From positions 1 to 51,579 of the forward strand of contig LFJO01000001.1 in assembly GCA_001038565.1 (NCBI GenBank): a DNA stretch of 51,579 bases, written 5' to 3'. The notes below the pieces were generated by a model. It ran no database searches. It had not been told where the DNA came from and saw nothing but the letters and a program-made list of their open reading frames with translations. The position numbers and the translations under genes are program-made. The stretch comes from Alkalihalobacillus pseudalcaliphilus. GTDB lineage: Bacteria; Bacillota; Bacilli; Bacillales; Bacillaceae_D. Shown piece by piece: positions 12,143-21,552 of the stretch; position 1 is the stretch's first letter; every line of letters begins with the position of its first letter.

Positions 12143-12325
12143 TATAATACAAATTAAACGCTTAGTAGCAAAACAAATAATAATAGGTAATAACAAATGT
12201 TAACACCAAAAAATGGATGAGCAAAAGAGGAAGAAAAAAATCAAATTCTGTTGAATAGACGAGAATACTGCCAAAGCAGACTTGGCATATGAGCTGGAGG
12301 CACTTTGTTCATATGCCTTTGTTTT
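12143..12325 (+). ncRNA. Possible small RNA with switchable hairpins
   Basis: Between khpB and mnmE a TATAAT box at 12143-12148 (with only a weak -35 candidate) precedes a purine-rich stretch and two overlapping hairpins. One is GCCAA-7 nt-TTGGC at 12270-12286; the other is GGCATATGA-16 nt-TCATATGCC at 12284-12317, followed by TTTGTTTT. The two share the bases 12284-12286, so only one can form. The second looks like an intrinsic terminator. No RNA family was recognised. Confidence 0.3.
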
Positions 12326-12350
12326 GTTAGCTTTTATTACTCTTCATTCA

Positions 12351-12551
12351 TTGTATGAAAGTTAGTGCGAATGATTATAAGCTTAAACTCTAGCGGAGGG
12401 AATAGGGGCCGACTCCTGCAGGAGGGAAGGGCAGGCTGAGATCCACTTGCGTTAGCAAGTTAGCTCAGCGCCCGCCTGCGGAAAGCGTGCCCCCATTCCC
12501 GGAGCGATCTTTGAAGAAGAGTATATCGCTTTTAGGGTATCTTTCATACAA
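12351..12551. repeat. Palindromic intergenic element, copy 1
   Basis: A 201-bp GC-rich unit bounded by perfect 11-bp inverted ends, TTGTATGAAAG and CTTTCATACAA. Inside, GGAATAGGGGC (12399-12409) pairs with GCCCCCATTCC (12489-12499), and GCTGAG pairs with CTCAGC further in, giving a long folded structure. Its 3' half recurs at about 18086-18147. It resembles a MITE or REP-type non-coding element; it has no coding capacity of note. Confidence 0.75.
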
Positions 12552-12607
12552 AACTACCATCTTTAATTTACATGTTACTTATGCTATGCTTAAAAATTGG
12601 AGCTTTG

Positions 12608-12672
12608 TTATTCACATGTGGATAAACGCTTAAGTTTTACACGAATAGGTTAAACTAAATGAATGTGGATAA
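12608..12672. promoter_or_regulatory. DnaA-box cluster upstream of mnmE
   Basis: TTATTCACATGTGGATAA at 12608-12625 is an inverted pair of DnaA boxes (one perfect, one with a single mismatch). A second perfect box, TGTGGATAA, lies at 12664-12672. As I recall, B. subtilis also has an oriC-proximal DnaA-box cluster in the jag-mnmE gap, thought to titrate DnaA. Confidence 0.7.
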
Positions 12673-12790
12673 TCAAACATAAAAGAAGAAATTTTTACGA
12701 TAATCGGTTAAAATAGAAGGATATAGATGAACGGTCATGTGACAATAACAAGACTATGTATAGAAGAGTGAATAGAGGAAAGGTGTTATT

Positions 12791-14167
12791 ATGGAATTCG
12801 ATACAATTGCAGCCGTATCAACGGCACTTGGAGAAGGAGCAATAGGCATCGTTCGATTAAGTGGAGACGAAGCCATTCAAATTGCAGATAAAATATATAT
12901 AGGAAAGAAATCTCTACAAGAGGTTCCATCTCATACAATTGTGTATGGTCATCTTATTGATCCTAAAACACAAGAGCGTGTGGAAGAGGCAATGGTATCT
13001 GTCCTGAGAGCACCGAAAACGTTCACTCGTGAAGATGTTATAGAAATTAATTGTCATGGTGGAATTATGTCAGTTAATCGTGTACTTCAGCTCGTATTAA
13101 AGAATGGGGCACGATTAGCTGAACCAGGTGAATTTACAAAGCGTGCGTTTTTAAATGGAAGAATCGATTTATCACAAGCTGAAGGCGTAATGGATTTAAT
13201 CAGAGCTAAAACTGATAAAGCAATGAATATAGCTTTAAACCAAGTAGAAGGTCGCTTATCTAAAAAAATACAAACATTAAGACAAGCTCTGCTCGAGACG
13301 GTTGCAAATGTAGAAGTAAATATTGATTATCCCGAATATGATGCGGAAACGATGACTCATGATTTGCTAAAAACAAAGGCAAGTTTTGTTATTTCTGAAA
13401 TTGAGAAATTACTTCAGACCGCTGAGCAAGGTAAAATTGTTAGAGAGGGCCTATCAACAGTTATTATTGGACGACCTAATGTCGGAAAGTCTTCTTTATT
13501 AAATAGTTTAGTACATGAAAATAAAGCGATTGTAACTGACATACCGGGTACAACAAGAGACGTTATTGAAGAGTACGTCAATGTACGAGGTGTTCCGTTA
13601 CGTTTAGTTGATACTGCTGGAATTAGAGAGACCGAAGATATCGTCGAGAGAATTGGCGTTGAGCGTTCAAGGCAAGTTCTCAAGGAAGCAGAGCTTATTT
13701 TACTTGTATTAAATAACGGTGATGATTTAACAGATGAAGATGTTGCTTTGTTTAAAGCTGTAGAAAAGATGAACGTCATTGTGATTGTTAATAAAACCGA
13801 CCAAGAGAGAAAAATTGATATAGAGCGTGTAAAGCATCTAAATGAGGGACGACCATTAGTAACAACATCCCTTATTGAGGACAGCGGTGTTGAAGATTTA
13901 GAGCAAGCGATAGCAAGTCTATTTTTCTCGGGTGGATTAGAAGCGGAAGATGTGACCTATGTCTCAAATTCACGCCATATCGCTTTACTTGAGCAATCAA
14001 AATCAACCATTGAAGATGCAATGGCTGCAATAGATATGGGAGTTCCTATTGATCTTGTTCAAATTGATGTCACGAGAACGTGGGAACTCTTAGGAGAGAT
14101 TATTGGGGATAGTGTGCAGGATAGTTTATTAGATCAGTTATTCTCACAATTTTGTTTAGGGAAATAG
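12791..14167 (+). CDS. mnmE: tRNA modification GTPase MnmE
   Basis: With MnmG it adds the (carboxymethyl)aminomethyl group to wobble uridine 34 of tRNAs. The 458-residue protein has an N-terminal folate-binding domain, then a G domain with G1 GRPNVGKSS (227-235), TTRD (254-257), G3 DTAG (274-277) and G4 NKTD, and ends in FCLGK with the conserved catalytic cysteine Cys455. The ATG follows AGAGGAAAGGTG. It is immediately followed by mnmG, 22 nt downstream, and probably co-transcribed with mnmG and rsmG. Confidence 0.98.
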   Translation: MEFDTIAAVSTALGEGAIGIVRLSGDEAIQIADKIYIGKKSLQEVPSHTIVYGHLIDPKTQERVEEAMVSVLRAPKTFTREDVIEINCHGGIMSVNRVLQLVLKNGARLAEPGEFTKRAFLNGRIDLSQAEGVMDLIRAKTDKAMNIALNQVEGRLSKKIQTLRQALLETVANVEVNIDYPEYDAETMTHDLLKTKASFVISEIEKLLQTAEQGKIVREGLSTVIIGRPNVGKSSLLNSLVHENKAIVTDIPGTTRDVIEEYVNVRGVPLRLVDTAGIRETEDIVERIGVERSRQVLKEAELILLVLNNGDDLTDEDVALFKAVEKMNVIVIVNKTDQERKIDIERVKHLNEGRPLVTTSLIEDSGVEDLEQAIASLFFSGGLEAEDVTYVSNSRHIALLEQSKSTIEDAMAAIDMGVPIDLVQIDVTRTWELLGEIIGDSVQDSLLDQLFSQFCLGK

Positions 14168-14189
14168 AAAGGTAAAGGAGGTTATTTAA

Positions 14190-16076
14190 ATGAATTATCA
14201 AGGTGGAGAATTTGATGTTATTGTTATTGGTGCAGGGCATGCAGGAGTAGAGGCTGGCCTTGCAGCAGCCCGCATGGGTGCCAATACATTAATGTTAACT
14301 CTTAATTTAGATGCTGTTGCTTTTATGCCGTGTAACCCATCGGTCGGTGGACCTGCGAAAGGAATTGTTGTACGGGAAATTGACGCTCTCGGTGGAGAGA
14401 TGGGTCGTAATATTGATAAAACACATATTCAGATGAGAATGTTAAATACGGGCAAGGGGCCAGCTGTCCGTGCATTAAGAGCACAAGCGGATAAATTTTT
14501 ATATCAGCATGAAATGAAAAAAACGATTGAGGAACAAGAAAACCTTTTGTTACGTCAAGGAATGGTCGATCGTTTAATTATTGAGGATGGTATTTGTAAG
14601 GGAGTTATTACGAACACGGGGGCGGAATATCGCAGTAAGTCAGTAGTGATTACGACAGGTACTTATTTGCGTGGTCGAATTATACTTGGTGAACTTTCTT
14701 ATGAAAGTGGACCTAATAATATGCAACCCTCCATTAAACTATCTGAGCATTTAAAAGAGCTTGGTTTTGACCTAGTTCGTTTCAAAACAGGTACACCACC
14801 ACGTGTTAATGGTAGCTCTATTGATTACGATAAAACGGAAATACAGCCAGGGGACGACAAACCTCGAGCATTCTCGTATGAGACCACGAAGTATATTACC
14901 GATCAATTGCCTTGTTGGTTAACTTATACAAGTTCCGAAACACATGAAATTATTAACTCGAATTTAACTCGTTCTCCTATGTATTCAGGAATGATTGAAG
15001 GAACAGGTCCACGTTATTGTCCGTCTATTGAGGATAAGATTGTTCGATTTAATGATAAACCTAGACATCAGATTTTCCTTGAGCCTGAAGGTCGTAATAC
15101 AACGGAAGTATATGTTCAAGGCTTATCAACAAGTTTACCAGAGGATGTTCAATTGAAAATGCTAAAATCCATTCCTGGCCTTGAAGAAGTAAGAATGATG
15201 CGCCCAGGTTATGCGATAGAGTATGATGCAATGGTACCTACTCAGCTTTGGCCAACTTTAGAAACGAAAAAAATTGAGAATCTCTTCACGGCTGGTCAAA
15301 TCAATGGAACTTCTGGTTATGAAGAAGCGGCAGGTCAAGGCATCATGGCAGGTATTAATGCAGCAAGGAAGTCCCAAGGAAAAGATGGTGTGATTCTCGA
15401 TCGCTCTCAAGCTTATATTGGCGTATTAATTGATGACTTAGTAACAAAAGGGACAAGTGAACCTTATCGATTATTAACATCAAGAGCAGAGTACCGATTA
15501 CTTCTTCGCCACGATAATGCGGATTTGCGCTTAACAGATCTTGGCCATGAGATTGGTATGATTTCTAAAGAACGTTATAATCGTTTCCAAGAGAAAAAGG
15601 CTCAAATAGAAGAGGAAAAACTAAGACTTGAAGGAATTATTGTCAAGCCATCAAAAGAAGTAGCTGCTTTATTAGAAAAAGTAAATTCTACACCTTTACA
15701 AGAGGCTGTAAGAGCATCAGCTTTCTTAAAGCGTCCTGAGTTAAGTTATGAGGATATTGCTTCAGTCATTCCTGCACCAGAAAAACCATTAGGTGAGGAT
15801 GTATCAGAACAAGTAGAAATTCAAGTTAAATACGAAGGTTATATTGAGAAACAGTTACAACAAGTAGAACGAGCAAAAAAAATGGATAATAAAAAGATTC
15901 CAGAGAATCTCGATTATTTTGCGATTAATGGTCTAGCAACTGAAGCAAAGCAAAAGCTAAGTCAAGTAAGACCATTATCTGTAGGGCAAGCATCTCGTGT
16001 TTCAGGAGTAAACCCTGCTGATATTTCCATTTTACTTGTGTATATTGAACAAGGAAGACTCGCGAAAATCGACTAA
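14190..16076 (+). CDS. mnmG: tRNA modification FAD enzyme MnmG (GidA)
   Basis: FAD- and NADH-dependent partner of MnmE in U34 modification. The 628-residue protein begins with the dinucleotide-binding motif [19 protein letters not shown] (about residues 12-30). [13 protein letters not shown] and [18 protein letters not shown] are both characteristic. The C-terminal helical domain that contacts MnmE is complete. The start follows AAAGGAGG. Confidence 0.98.
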   Translation: MNYQGGEFDVIVIGAGHAGVEAGLAAARMGANTLMLTLNLDAVAFMPCNPSVGGPAKGIVVREIDALGGEMGRNIDKTHIQMRMLNTGKGPAVRALRAQADKFLYQHEMKKTIEEQENLLLRQGMVDRLIIEDGICKGVITNTGAEYRSKSVVITTGTYLRGRIILGELSYESGPNNMQPSIKLSEHLKELGFDLVRFKTGTPPRVNGSSIDYDKTEIQPGDDKPRAFSYETTKYITDQLPCWLTYTSSETHEIINSNLTRSPMYSGMIEGTGPRYCPSIEDKIVRFNDKPRHQIFLEPEGRNTTEVYVQGLSTSLPEDVQLKMLKSIPGLEEVRMMRPGYAIEYDAMVPTQLWPTLETKKIENLFTAGQINGTSGYEEAAGQGIMAGINAARKSQGKDGVILDRSQAYIGVLIDDLVTKGTSEPYRLLTSRAEYRLLLRHDNADLRLTDLGHEIGMISKERYNRFQEKKAQIEEEKLRLEGIIVKPSKEVAALLEKVNSTPLQEAVRASAFLKRPELSYEDIASVIPAPEKPLGEDVSEQVEIQVKYEGYIEKQLQQVERAKKMDNKKIPENLDYFAINGLATEAKQKLSQVRPLSVGQASRVSGVNPADISILLVYIEQGRLAKID

Positions 16077-16089
16077 GCTGGAGGCTTTT

Positions 16090-16809
16090 ATGAATAAAGA
16101 GTTATTTGTTAAGACGTTAAAAGAAAAGGGTATAGAGTTATCTGAACATCAGATCTGGCAATTCCAACGCTATTTTGAAGTACTTGTAGAATGGAATGAA
16201 AAAATGAATCTCACAGCTTTGACTGCCGAGGAAGATGTTTATTTGAAACATTTTTTTGATTCAATTACAGCAAGTTTTCATTATTCATTCAAGCCAGGTC
16301 AAAAGCTATTAGATGTTGGAGCAGGGGCAGGATTCCCAAGTTTACCAATCAAAATTCTATTTCCAGATTTAGAAGTGCATATTGTTGATTCATTAAATAA
16401 ACGAATTGGTTTCCTTAACCATTTAGCAAAAGAACTTCAGCTTAAACACGTGCATTTTTTCCATGACCGTGCAGAAACTTTTGCTAAAAATCCTAATCAT
16501 AGAGAGCAGTATGATGTGGTAACAGCAAGAGCAGTAGCAAGGATGTCTGTACTATCAGAACTATGTTTACCATTTGTTAAAGTTGGTGGTGATTTTGTCG
16601 CTTTAAAAGGTGCAAGCTCTAATGAGGAATTAGCTGATGGAAAACATGCCATTCAAACATTAGGCGGAAAGCTGATTGAAGATTGTTCTCTAACGTTACC
16701 AGAGGAAGATAGTGAAAGACATATTATCATCATAAAGAAGGAAAAGAAGACACCGAAGAAGTATCCACGAAAACCAGGAACACCAAATAAGCAGCCTCTC
16801 GTTAAGTAG
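16090..16809 (+). CDS. rsmG: 16S rRNA (guanine-N7) methyltransferase RsmG
   Basis: Methylates N7 of G527 in 16S rRNA (E. coli numbering). I start it at the ATG at 16090, after TGGAGG, giving 239 residues; the open frame extends back into mnmG without a ribosome site. The SAM-binding motif is [17 protein letters not shown], followed by the acidic [11 protein letters not shown] and [10 protein letters not shown]. The C-terminus is lysine-rich. The stop codon lies inside an 8-bp hairpin (CAGCCTCT/AGAGGCTG, 16792-16815) that lacks a T tract. Confidence 0.96.
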   Translation: MNKELFVKTLKEKGIELSEHQIWQFQRYFEVLVEWNEKMNLTALTAEEDVYLKHFFDSITASFHYSFKPGQKLLDVGAGAGFPSLPIKILFPDLEVHIVDSLNKRIGFLNHLAKELQLKHVHFFHDRAETFAKNPNHREQYDVVTARAVARMSVLSELCLPFVKVGGDFVALKGASSNEELADGKHAIQTLGGKLIEDCSLTLPEEDSERHIIIIKKEKKTPKKYPRKPGTPNKQPLVK

Positions 16810-16876
16810 AGGCTGTGTTAAAATGGTGAGGTGTACATATGTTACTCTTTATCAAATAGTAGAGTTATAGATTAGA

Positions 16877-16892
16877 TGTTTCACGTGAAACA
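16877..16892. other. parS site 1
   Basis: The perfect 16-bp palindrome TGTTTCACGTGAAACA matches the ParB/Spo0J nucleation site. It lies in the rsmG-noc gap, the place where B. subtilis also has oriC-proximal parS sites. Confidence 0.9.
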
Positions 16893-16918
16893 TATCTTTG
16901 ATTAGTGGAGGGGTCTAC

Positions 16919-17032
16919 TTGAAAAGAATTTTTTTGCAAAAAAGTGAAAAAGGGATTGGGAAAGCAGGAAAGAAATTAATCATGTCGAATATAGAAGAGA
17001 TGGTTAATATTAAAGGTGGTGTTAGGCGATGA
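16919..17032 (+). CDS. Small ORF translationally coupled to noc
   Basis: A 37-codon frame starting at TTG 16919 behind a strong ribosome site (GGAGGGG, 6 nt away), with product [19 protein letters not shown]... ending in GGVRR. It is basic. Its TGA overlaps the noc ATG as ATGA (17029-17032), the arrangement seen in coupled genes. I do not recognise the peptide. It may be a leader peptide that sets Noc levels, or a chance frame; conservation in relatives would decide. Confidence 0.4.
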   Translation: MKRIFLQKSEKGIGKAGKKLIMSNIEEMVNIKGGVRR

Positions 17033-17886
17033 AGCAGCCGTTCTCACGCCTATTTGGCTTTAATGATAAGCAAAGTGAAGAAGCTGACGAATTAATTGAA
17101 CGTGGCGAAGAAGTTAAGGAAATCAACATCTCAGAAATCGTTCCCAATCGATTTCAACCGCGTACAATTTTTGATGAGGAAAGAATTGATGAATTAGCAC
17201 AAACGATAAAAACACACGGTGTTATTCAACCAATTGTTGTGCGCAAAAGAGACGGTAAATATGAAATTATCGCAGGTGAACGTCGCTGGAGAGCGGTCAC
17301 TTCTTTAGGGTGGGATAAAATTCCGGCTATTGTTAAAGAATTTAATGATTCGCAGACTGCTTCTATCGCTTTAATTGAAAATTTACAACGGGAAGGCTTA
17401 ACCGCTATTGAAGAAGCTATTGCATACGCGAAACTAATAGAAATTCACCAATTAACTCAAGAGAGCTTAGCTCAGAGGTTAGGTAAGGGTCAATCAACCA
17501 TTGCCAATAAATTGCGTTTATTACATTTACCAGAACGTGTACAGCATGCTATTCTAACTAAGGAAATCTCGGAAAGACACGCACGTTCATTATTAGCTTT
17601 AAAGGACGAAGCTTTACAAAATCAAGTACTCGAAAAAGTACTTGAAGAAGGTTTAAATGTTAAGCAAACGGAAGAGCAAGTTAAGTTAATATTAGCTGGC
17701 CCAGAAGAAAAAGAACCTAAGAAAAAAGCAACTAGGAAATCCTATTCAAAAGATATGAGAATTGCTATGAATACGATTCGCCAATCTTTAGATATGGTTG
17801 CAAAGAGCGGACTTCATGTCGACACAGATGAAGAAGAACACGATGAATACTACCAATTCACAATTCGTATACCCAAAAACAAATAA
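17029..17886 (+). CDS. noc: Nucleoid occlusion protein Noc
   Basis: ParB-like CTPase that binds NBS sites and the membrane to block division over the nucleoid. The 285-residue protein starts with [11 protein letters not shown], the amphipathic membrane-targeting helix that separates Noc from Spo0J. It has a ParB N-domain with the CTP-binding GERRWRAV at about residues 84-91, [11 protein letters not shown], and a helix-turn-helix [20 protein letters not shown]. The ATG is preceded by AAAGGTGG and overlaps the upstream small ORF. Location between rsmG and soj is standard. Confidence 0.95.
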   Translation: MKQPFSRLFGFNDKQSEEADELIERGEEVKEINISEIVPNRFQPRTIFDEERIDELAQTIKTHGVIQPIVVRKRDGKYEIIAGERRWRAVTSLGWDKIPAIVKEFNDSQTASIALIENLQREGLTAIEEAIAYAKLIEIHQLTQESLAQRLGKGQSTIANKLRLLHLPERVQHAILTKEISERHARSLLALKDEALQNQVLEKVLEEGLNVKQTEEQVKLILAGPEEKEPKKKATRKSYSKDMRIAMNTIRQSLDMVAKSGLHVDTDEEEHDEYYQFTIRIPKNK

Positions 17887-17894
17887 GCTACCGT

Positions 17895-17931
17895 AACGAT
17901 AAGTAAGCCAACCATTACTTATCGTTTTTTT
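17895..17931 (+). terminator. noc terminator
   Basis: A 12-bp perfect stem, AACGATAAGTAA with TTACTTATCGTT, an 8-nt loop and seven T residues, 9 nt after the noc stop. Confidence 0.93.
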
Positions 17932-17935
17932 GTAC

Positions 17936-18178
17936 ACTTTCATACAAACTTTCATGATGACTTGCCATGCAACTCATCACCAACAAAAATGAAAGTAGGG
18001 TTTTGCGTTTTAGCTCGTTAACTGATGGCCTTTTGTTCATATGGCTTTGCTTCTTGGAACCAAGAAGCCTGCACCAACCCAAGTGGATCTCAGCGCCCGC
18101 CTGCGGAAAGCGTGCCCCTCATTCCCGTAGCGATCTTCGAAGAAGAGCACTTGAGCTTTAGTCCACTTCCATACAAAA
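17936..18178. repeat. Palindromic intergenic element, copy 2, with linker
   Basis: In the 430-bp gap before soj, a linker of about 59 bp (ACTTTCATACAAA... to ...ACAAAAATGAAAGT, 17936-17994) precedes a degenerate element. The segment 18086-18147 repeats the 3' half of the 12351-12551 copy (CTCAGCGCCCGCCTGCGG onward), and CCATACAAAAT ends it. Short open frames inside are accidental. The remaining 18179-18322 holds an extended -10-like TGTTAAAAT at 18264-18272 that could serve soj. Confidence 0.65.
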
Positions 18179-18322
18179 TTCCAGTAAAAACACAAATATG
18201 TAAAACTATCTTCTATATTTTTTAAATACAAGATAACTTTATAAAACGATTTTTATAAAACTGTGTTAAAATGAAAACGTACATGAAATTTTTGAATGTT
18301 AGGATGGAAAGAGGGTGACAGC

Positions 18323-19096
18323 ATGGCTAAAATCATCGCTGTAGCAAATCAAAAAGGCGGCGTAGGTAAAACCACAACATCTGTTAACCTTAGTGCTTGT
18401 TTAGCATATATAGGAAAGCGTGTATTACTCGTTGATATTGACCCTCAAGGCAATGCAACAAGTGGGACAGGCGTTGAAAAAGGCGATGTTGAAGAATGTG
18501 TGTATGACGTTTTAGTAGAAGATGTTGAAGCAAAGCAAGTGATTAAAAAAACGACAGTTGAAAACCTTGATATTATCCCATCTACAATCCAACTATCAGG
18601 GGCAGAAATTGAGTTAGTCCCAACGATTTCAAGAGAAGTGCGGTTAAAAAGAGCTTTATCTACTGTTTCAAAAGATTATGATTACATTTTTATTGATTGT
18701 CCTCCTTCATTAGGTTTGTTAACAATTAATGCTTTAACAGCAGCTGATTCGGTTTTAATTCCTGTTCAATGTGAATATTACGCGTTAGAAGGATTAAGCC
18801 AATTATTAAATACAGTGCGTCTCGTTCAAAAGCATTTAAATACAGAACTAGCCATAGAAGGTGTTTTATTAACGATGCTTGATGCAAGAACGAATCTTGG
18901 TATTCAAGTTATAGATGAAGTTAAGAAATACTTTAGAGAGAAAGTTTTCGATTCCATTATTCCGCGTAATGTCCGTTTAGGGGAAGCTCCAAGTCATGGA
19001 AAACCTATTATTATCTATGATCCTAAGTCGCGTGGTGCTGAAGTCTATTTAGAATTAGCAAAGGAAGTGGTGGCTAGTGGCGAAAAGGTTGGGTAA
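18323..19096 (+). CDS. soj: Chromosome partition ATPase Soj/ParA
   Basis: Deviant-Walker ParA ATPase that regulates DnaA and, with Spo0J, origin segregation. The start is the ATG at 18323 (MAKIIAVANQKGGVGKTTT) after GAGGGTGA, giving 257 residues. The Walker A KGGVGKTT has the signature lysine, switch I is DIDPQGNATSG and Walker B is YIFIDCPPSLG. Its last 20 nt overlap the spo0J start, so the pair is translationally coupled. Confidence 0.97.
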   Translation: MAKIIAVANQKGGVGKTTTSVNLSACLAYIGKRVLLVDIDPQGNATSGTGVEKGDVEECVYDVLVEDVEAKQVIKKTTVENLDIIPSTIQLSGAEIELVPTISREVRLKRALSTVSKDYDYIFIDCPPSLGLLTINALTAADSVLIPVQCEYYALEGLSQLLNTVRLVQKHLNTELAIEGVLLTMLDARTNLGIQVIDEVKKYFREKVFDSIIPRNVRLGEAPSHGKPIIIYDPKSRGAEVYLELAKEVVASGEKVG

Positions 19097-19931
19097 AGGG
19101 TTACAAGCTTTCTTTCCGGAACACGAAGAGGAAAAAGAATCACGTATTGAGGAAGTAGAGTTACAAGATTTAAGGCCAAATCCATATCAACCACGTAAAA
19201 CATTTTCAGATGAAGCAATTGAAGAGTTATCTATTTCAATTAAAGAAAATGGTATTTTACAGCCAATTACGGTTAGGCAGAGTCTTAAAGGTTTCGAAAT
19301 CGTCGTTGGTGAGCGTCGTTTCCGTGCAGCCCAATTAGCAGGTTTAGAGAGAATTCCTGTTATTGTTAAAGAGTTATCAGAAGATAAAATGATGGAGCTC
19401 GCCTTAATTGAAAATCTTCAGCGAGAAGATTTAAATCCAATTGAAGAAGCTAGGGCATATCAAAGATTAATGGAGCACCTAAAAGTTACACAAGAACAAT
19501 TGTCAAAAAAACTTGGAAAAAGTAGACCTCATATTGCTAATCATTTAAGATTATTACAATTACCTCAAGTTGTTCAACAATTTATTTCGGACGGTAAATT
19601 GTCAATGGGGCACGGACGAGCTTTACTAGGATTAAAAGATAAGAATAAAATCTCATTGTTATTAGAGAAAATACTTCAAGAAAAATTAAGTGTTCGTGAA
19701 GTTGAACAAATGGTTCAGCGTTTAAATGAAGATGTTTCACGTGAAACAAAGCAAAAAAAGGTTTCACTATCTCCTTTTCTGAGGGAAAGACAAGATTTAT
19801 TAAAAGCACATTTTGGAACTTCAGTTACAATTAAACCTGGAAAGAAAAAAGGTAAAATTGAAATTGATTATTTCTCAGAAGAAGATTTAGAAAGAATTTT
19901 ACACCTTATGGGAAATGATACAAACGAATAA
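19077..19931 (+). CDS. spo0J: ParB/Spo0J partition protein
   Basis: parS-binding CTPase clamp that recruits SMC and controls Soj. The 284-residue protein starts at GTG 19077 (MAKRLGKGLQAFF) inside the soj end. Motifs are NPYQPRKTFSDEAIEELSISI, the CTP-binding [28 protein letters not shown] and the helix-turn-helix EQLSKKLGKSRPHIANHLRL. A parS site is embedded in its own coding sequence (DVSRET), as in B. subtilis. Confidence 0.97.
   Translation: MAKRLGKGLQAFFPEHEEEKESRIEEVELQDLRPNPYQPRKTFSDEAIEELSISIKENGILQPITVRQSLKGFEIVVGERRFRAAQLAGLERIPVIVKELSEDKMMELALIENLQREDLNPIEEARAYQRLMEHLKVTQEQLSKKLGKSRPHIANHLRLLQLPQVVQQFISDGKLSMGHGRALLGLKDKNKISLLLEKILQEKLSVREVEQMVQRLNEDVSRETKQKKVSLSPFLRERQDLLKAHFGTSVTIKPGKKKGKIEIDYFSEEDLERILHLMGNDTNE
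19733..19748. other. parS site 2, inside spo0J
   Basis: TGTTTCACGTGAAACA, identical to the 16877 copy, encodes part of DVSRET in Spo0J. Two identical 16-bp palindromes within 3 kb next to soj/spo0J leave little doubt. Confidence 0.95.
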
Positions 19932-19937
19932 ATAATA

Positions 19938-19986
19938 GAAGGGTTATCCATTTGGTTTTCTAACTAAATAGGTAACTCTTTTTTGT
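19938..19986 (+). terminator. spo0J terminator
   Basis: AAGGGTTATCC pairs with AGGTAACTCTT with two G-U or mismatched positions, followed by TTTTTT. Confidence 0.65.
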
Positions 19987-19993
19987 TACTAGT

Positions 19994-20021
19994 TTGAGTT
20001 ATGAAGTAAATTTGATATGAT
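19994..20021 (+). promoter_or_regulatory. Promoter of the aminotransferase-V gene
   Basis: TTGAGT (19994-19999), a 16-bp spacer and TATGAT (20016-20021) with an extended -10 TGA, 37 bp before the start codon. Confidence 0.55.
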
Positions 20022-20057
20022 AGGAGAGATATTGGAACTGATGAAAGGAAGACGATA

Positions 20058-21206
20058 ATGATATATTTTGATCATGCGGCTACCTCTTTTCCAAAGCCAA
20101 AAGAGGTAGGCGAGGCTATGCTCGCGGCGGTTAATGAGTATGGAGCTAACCCGGGAAGGGGAGGGCATGCCCTTTCTGAAAGAGCAGCTGCAACTATAAC
20201 AAAAACTAGAAATGAACTAGCAGCATTCTTTTACGCACCAGCAGGTAAGCATGTTTGGTTTTACCAAAATGCAACCATGGCTCTTAATCAAGCTATTTTA
20301 GGGTTTCCATTTGAAGAAGGCCAACATGTAGTAACGACTGCTTTTGAACATAATTCCGTATTGAGACCATTAAATCGATTAGTAGAAGAAAAGCGTATTG
20401 ATGTTACATATGTTGAACCAAATGAAGAAGGATTTATTTCTGTAAACGACCTGAAAATGGTTATGACAGAGCAGACCAAAATGTTGGTGGTAACACACGC
20501 ATCAAATGTTACAGGGGCAATGATAGACTTAAAAAAAGTAGCTGAAATGGCCAAGCAGTATGGAGCTATTCTATTAGTTGATGCCTCTCAAACAGCGGGG
20601 ACTGTACCTATAAATATGGAAGAGCTAGGGATCGATTTATTAGCTTTTGCTGGACACAAAAGCATGTTAGGTCCACAAGGAATCGCTGTGTTAATGAGTC
20701 GTGAAGACTATCAGTTAAAGCCGCTTATTACTGGAGGTACGGGTCGTGATTCAGAGTTACCAGGCCAACCTGTTACATGGCCGGAAAGATATGAAGCGGG
20801 AACTTTAAATACACCAGGAGTAGCTGGGTTATTAGCTGGATTAGAGTTTATTAAACAAGAAAGTCTAAAAAAAATATATACACATGAACAAAACTTGTTA
20901 CGAATTTGCTTAGAAGGATTAGCAGCAATTTCTAATATCACCATTTATAGTCCGAAACAGGGAAATGAGCAAATGGCCGTTGTTTCTTTTCGTATTGAAA
21001 ATATTGGCAGCCATGAAGTTGCTATGATACTTGACCAGCATTATCAAATTTGTGTGCGAGCAGGCTTACATTGTGCTCCAAGAACACACCATTCACTAGC
21101 ATCTATAGATACAGGCTTAATAAGAGCAAGCTTTGGACCTTATAATACAGAAGATGAAGTGTATACATTCATCGATGCTATCAAACAAATCGCATCAGCA
21201 TTCTAA
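20058..21206 (+). CDS. Class V aminotransferase, cysteine-desulfurase-like
   Basis: PLP enzyme of the NifS/SufS fold, 382 residues, beginning IYFDHAATSFPKPKEV. The PLP lysine is Lys201 in DLLAFAGHKSMLGPQG, with Asp175 in ILLVDASQTAG and His98 in TAFEHNS. A cysteine in the position expected for sulfur transfer is Cys339 in RAGLHCAPRTHHSL. It looks like the EF2568-type subfamily of cysteine-desulfurase homologues rather than IscS or SufS proper, because no iron-sulfur scaffold gene is nearby. The substrate is therefore unproven. It is a single-gene unit with its own promoter. Confidence 0.85.
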   Translation: MIYFDHAATSFPKPKEVGEAMLAAVNEYGANPGRGGHALSERAAATITKTRNELAAFFYAPAGKHVWFYQNATMALNQAILGFPFEEGQHVVTTAFEHNSVLRPLNRLVEEKRIDVTYVEPNEEGFISVNDLKMVMTEQTKMLVVTHASNVTGAMIDLKKVAEMAKQYGAILLVDASQTAGTVPINMEELGIDLLAFAGHKSMLGPQGIAVLMSREDYQLKPLITGGTGRDSELPGQPVTWPERYEAGTLNTPGVAGLLAGLEFIKQESLKKIYTHEQNLLRICLEGLAAISNITIYSPKQGNEQMAVVSFRIENIGSHEVAMILDQHYQICVRAGLHCAPRTHHSLASIDTGLIRASFGPYNTEDEVYTFIDAIKQIASAF

Positions 21207-21360
21207 ATAACGAGAAGTAGATCCACTAGCCATTTCATTTTGCCCTATAACTGGTTGAATTTTGTTAAATTTGATTTTGCTTCTTTAACGGGTGTCATTT
21301 TATTCACTTTGATTTTTATTGTTATTTATTTTAAAGAATGTTATTTGTACTTGAGAATGA

Positions 21361-21535
21361 GCAGTCAACCAGCGGATGACCTTGCGGAGACTCCCTTGGG
21401 ACATAGTGGCAGAGCTGAGAACCAGCGGTGTAGCCGATGAGCTCAGCTCTGCCACATGATTGTCTCGGAGCATGATTTTCGGTACAGATGAGTAGAACTC
21501 CGCATATGAGTATCAGCACTAACTTTCATAAAAAA
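21361..21535. repeat. Palindromic intergenic element, copy 3
   Basis: The 346-bp gap before the DUF554 gene holds a perfect 14-bp inverted repeat, GTGGCAGAGCTGAG (21406-21419) with CTCAGCTCTGCCAC (21442-21455), and ends with GCACTAACTTTCATAAAA. The stretch GCGGAGACTCCCTTGGGAC recurs with one change near 46949. Nothing was recognised in 21207-21360. Confidence 0.65.
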
Positions 21536-21552
21536 GAGGAGAAGTAAATGAA

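Noticed and set aside
17967-18225. Short frames in the noc-soj gap
   Set aside because: They lie within the dispersed palindromic repeat, overlap each other on both strands and have no ribosome site.
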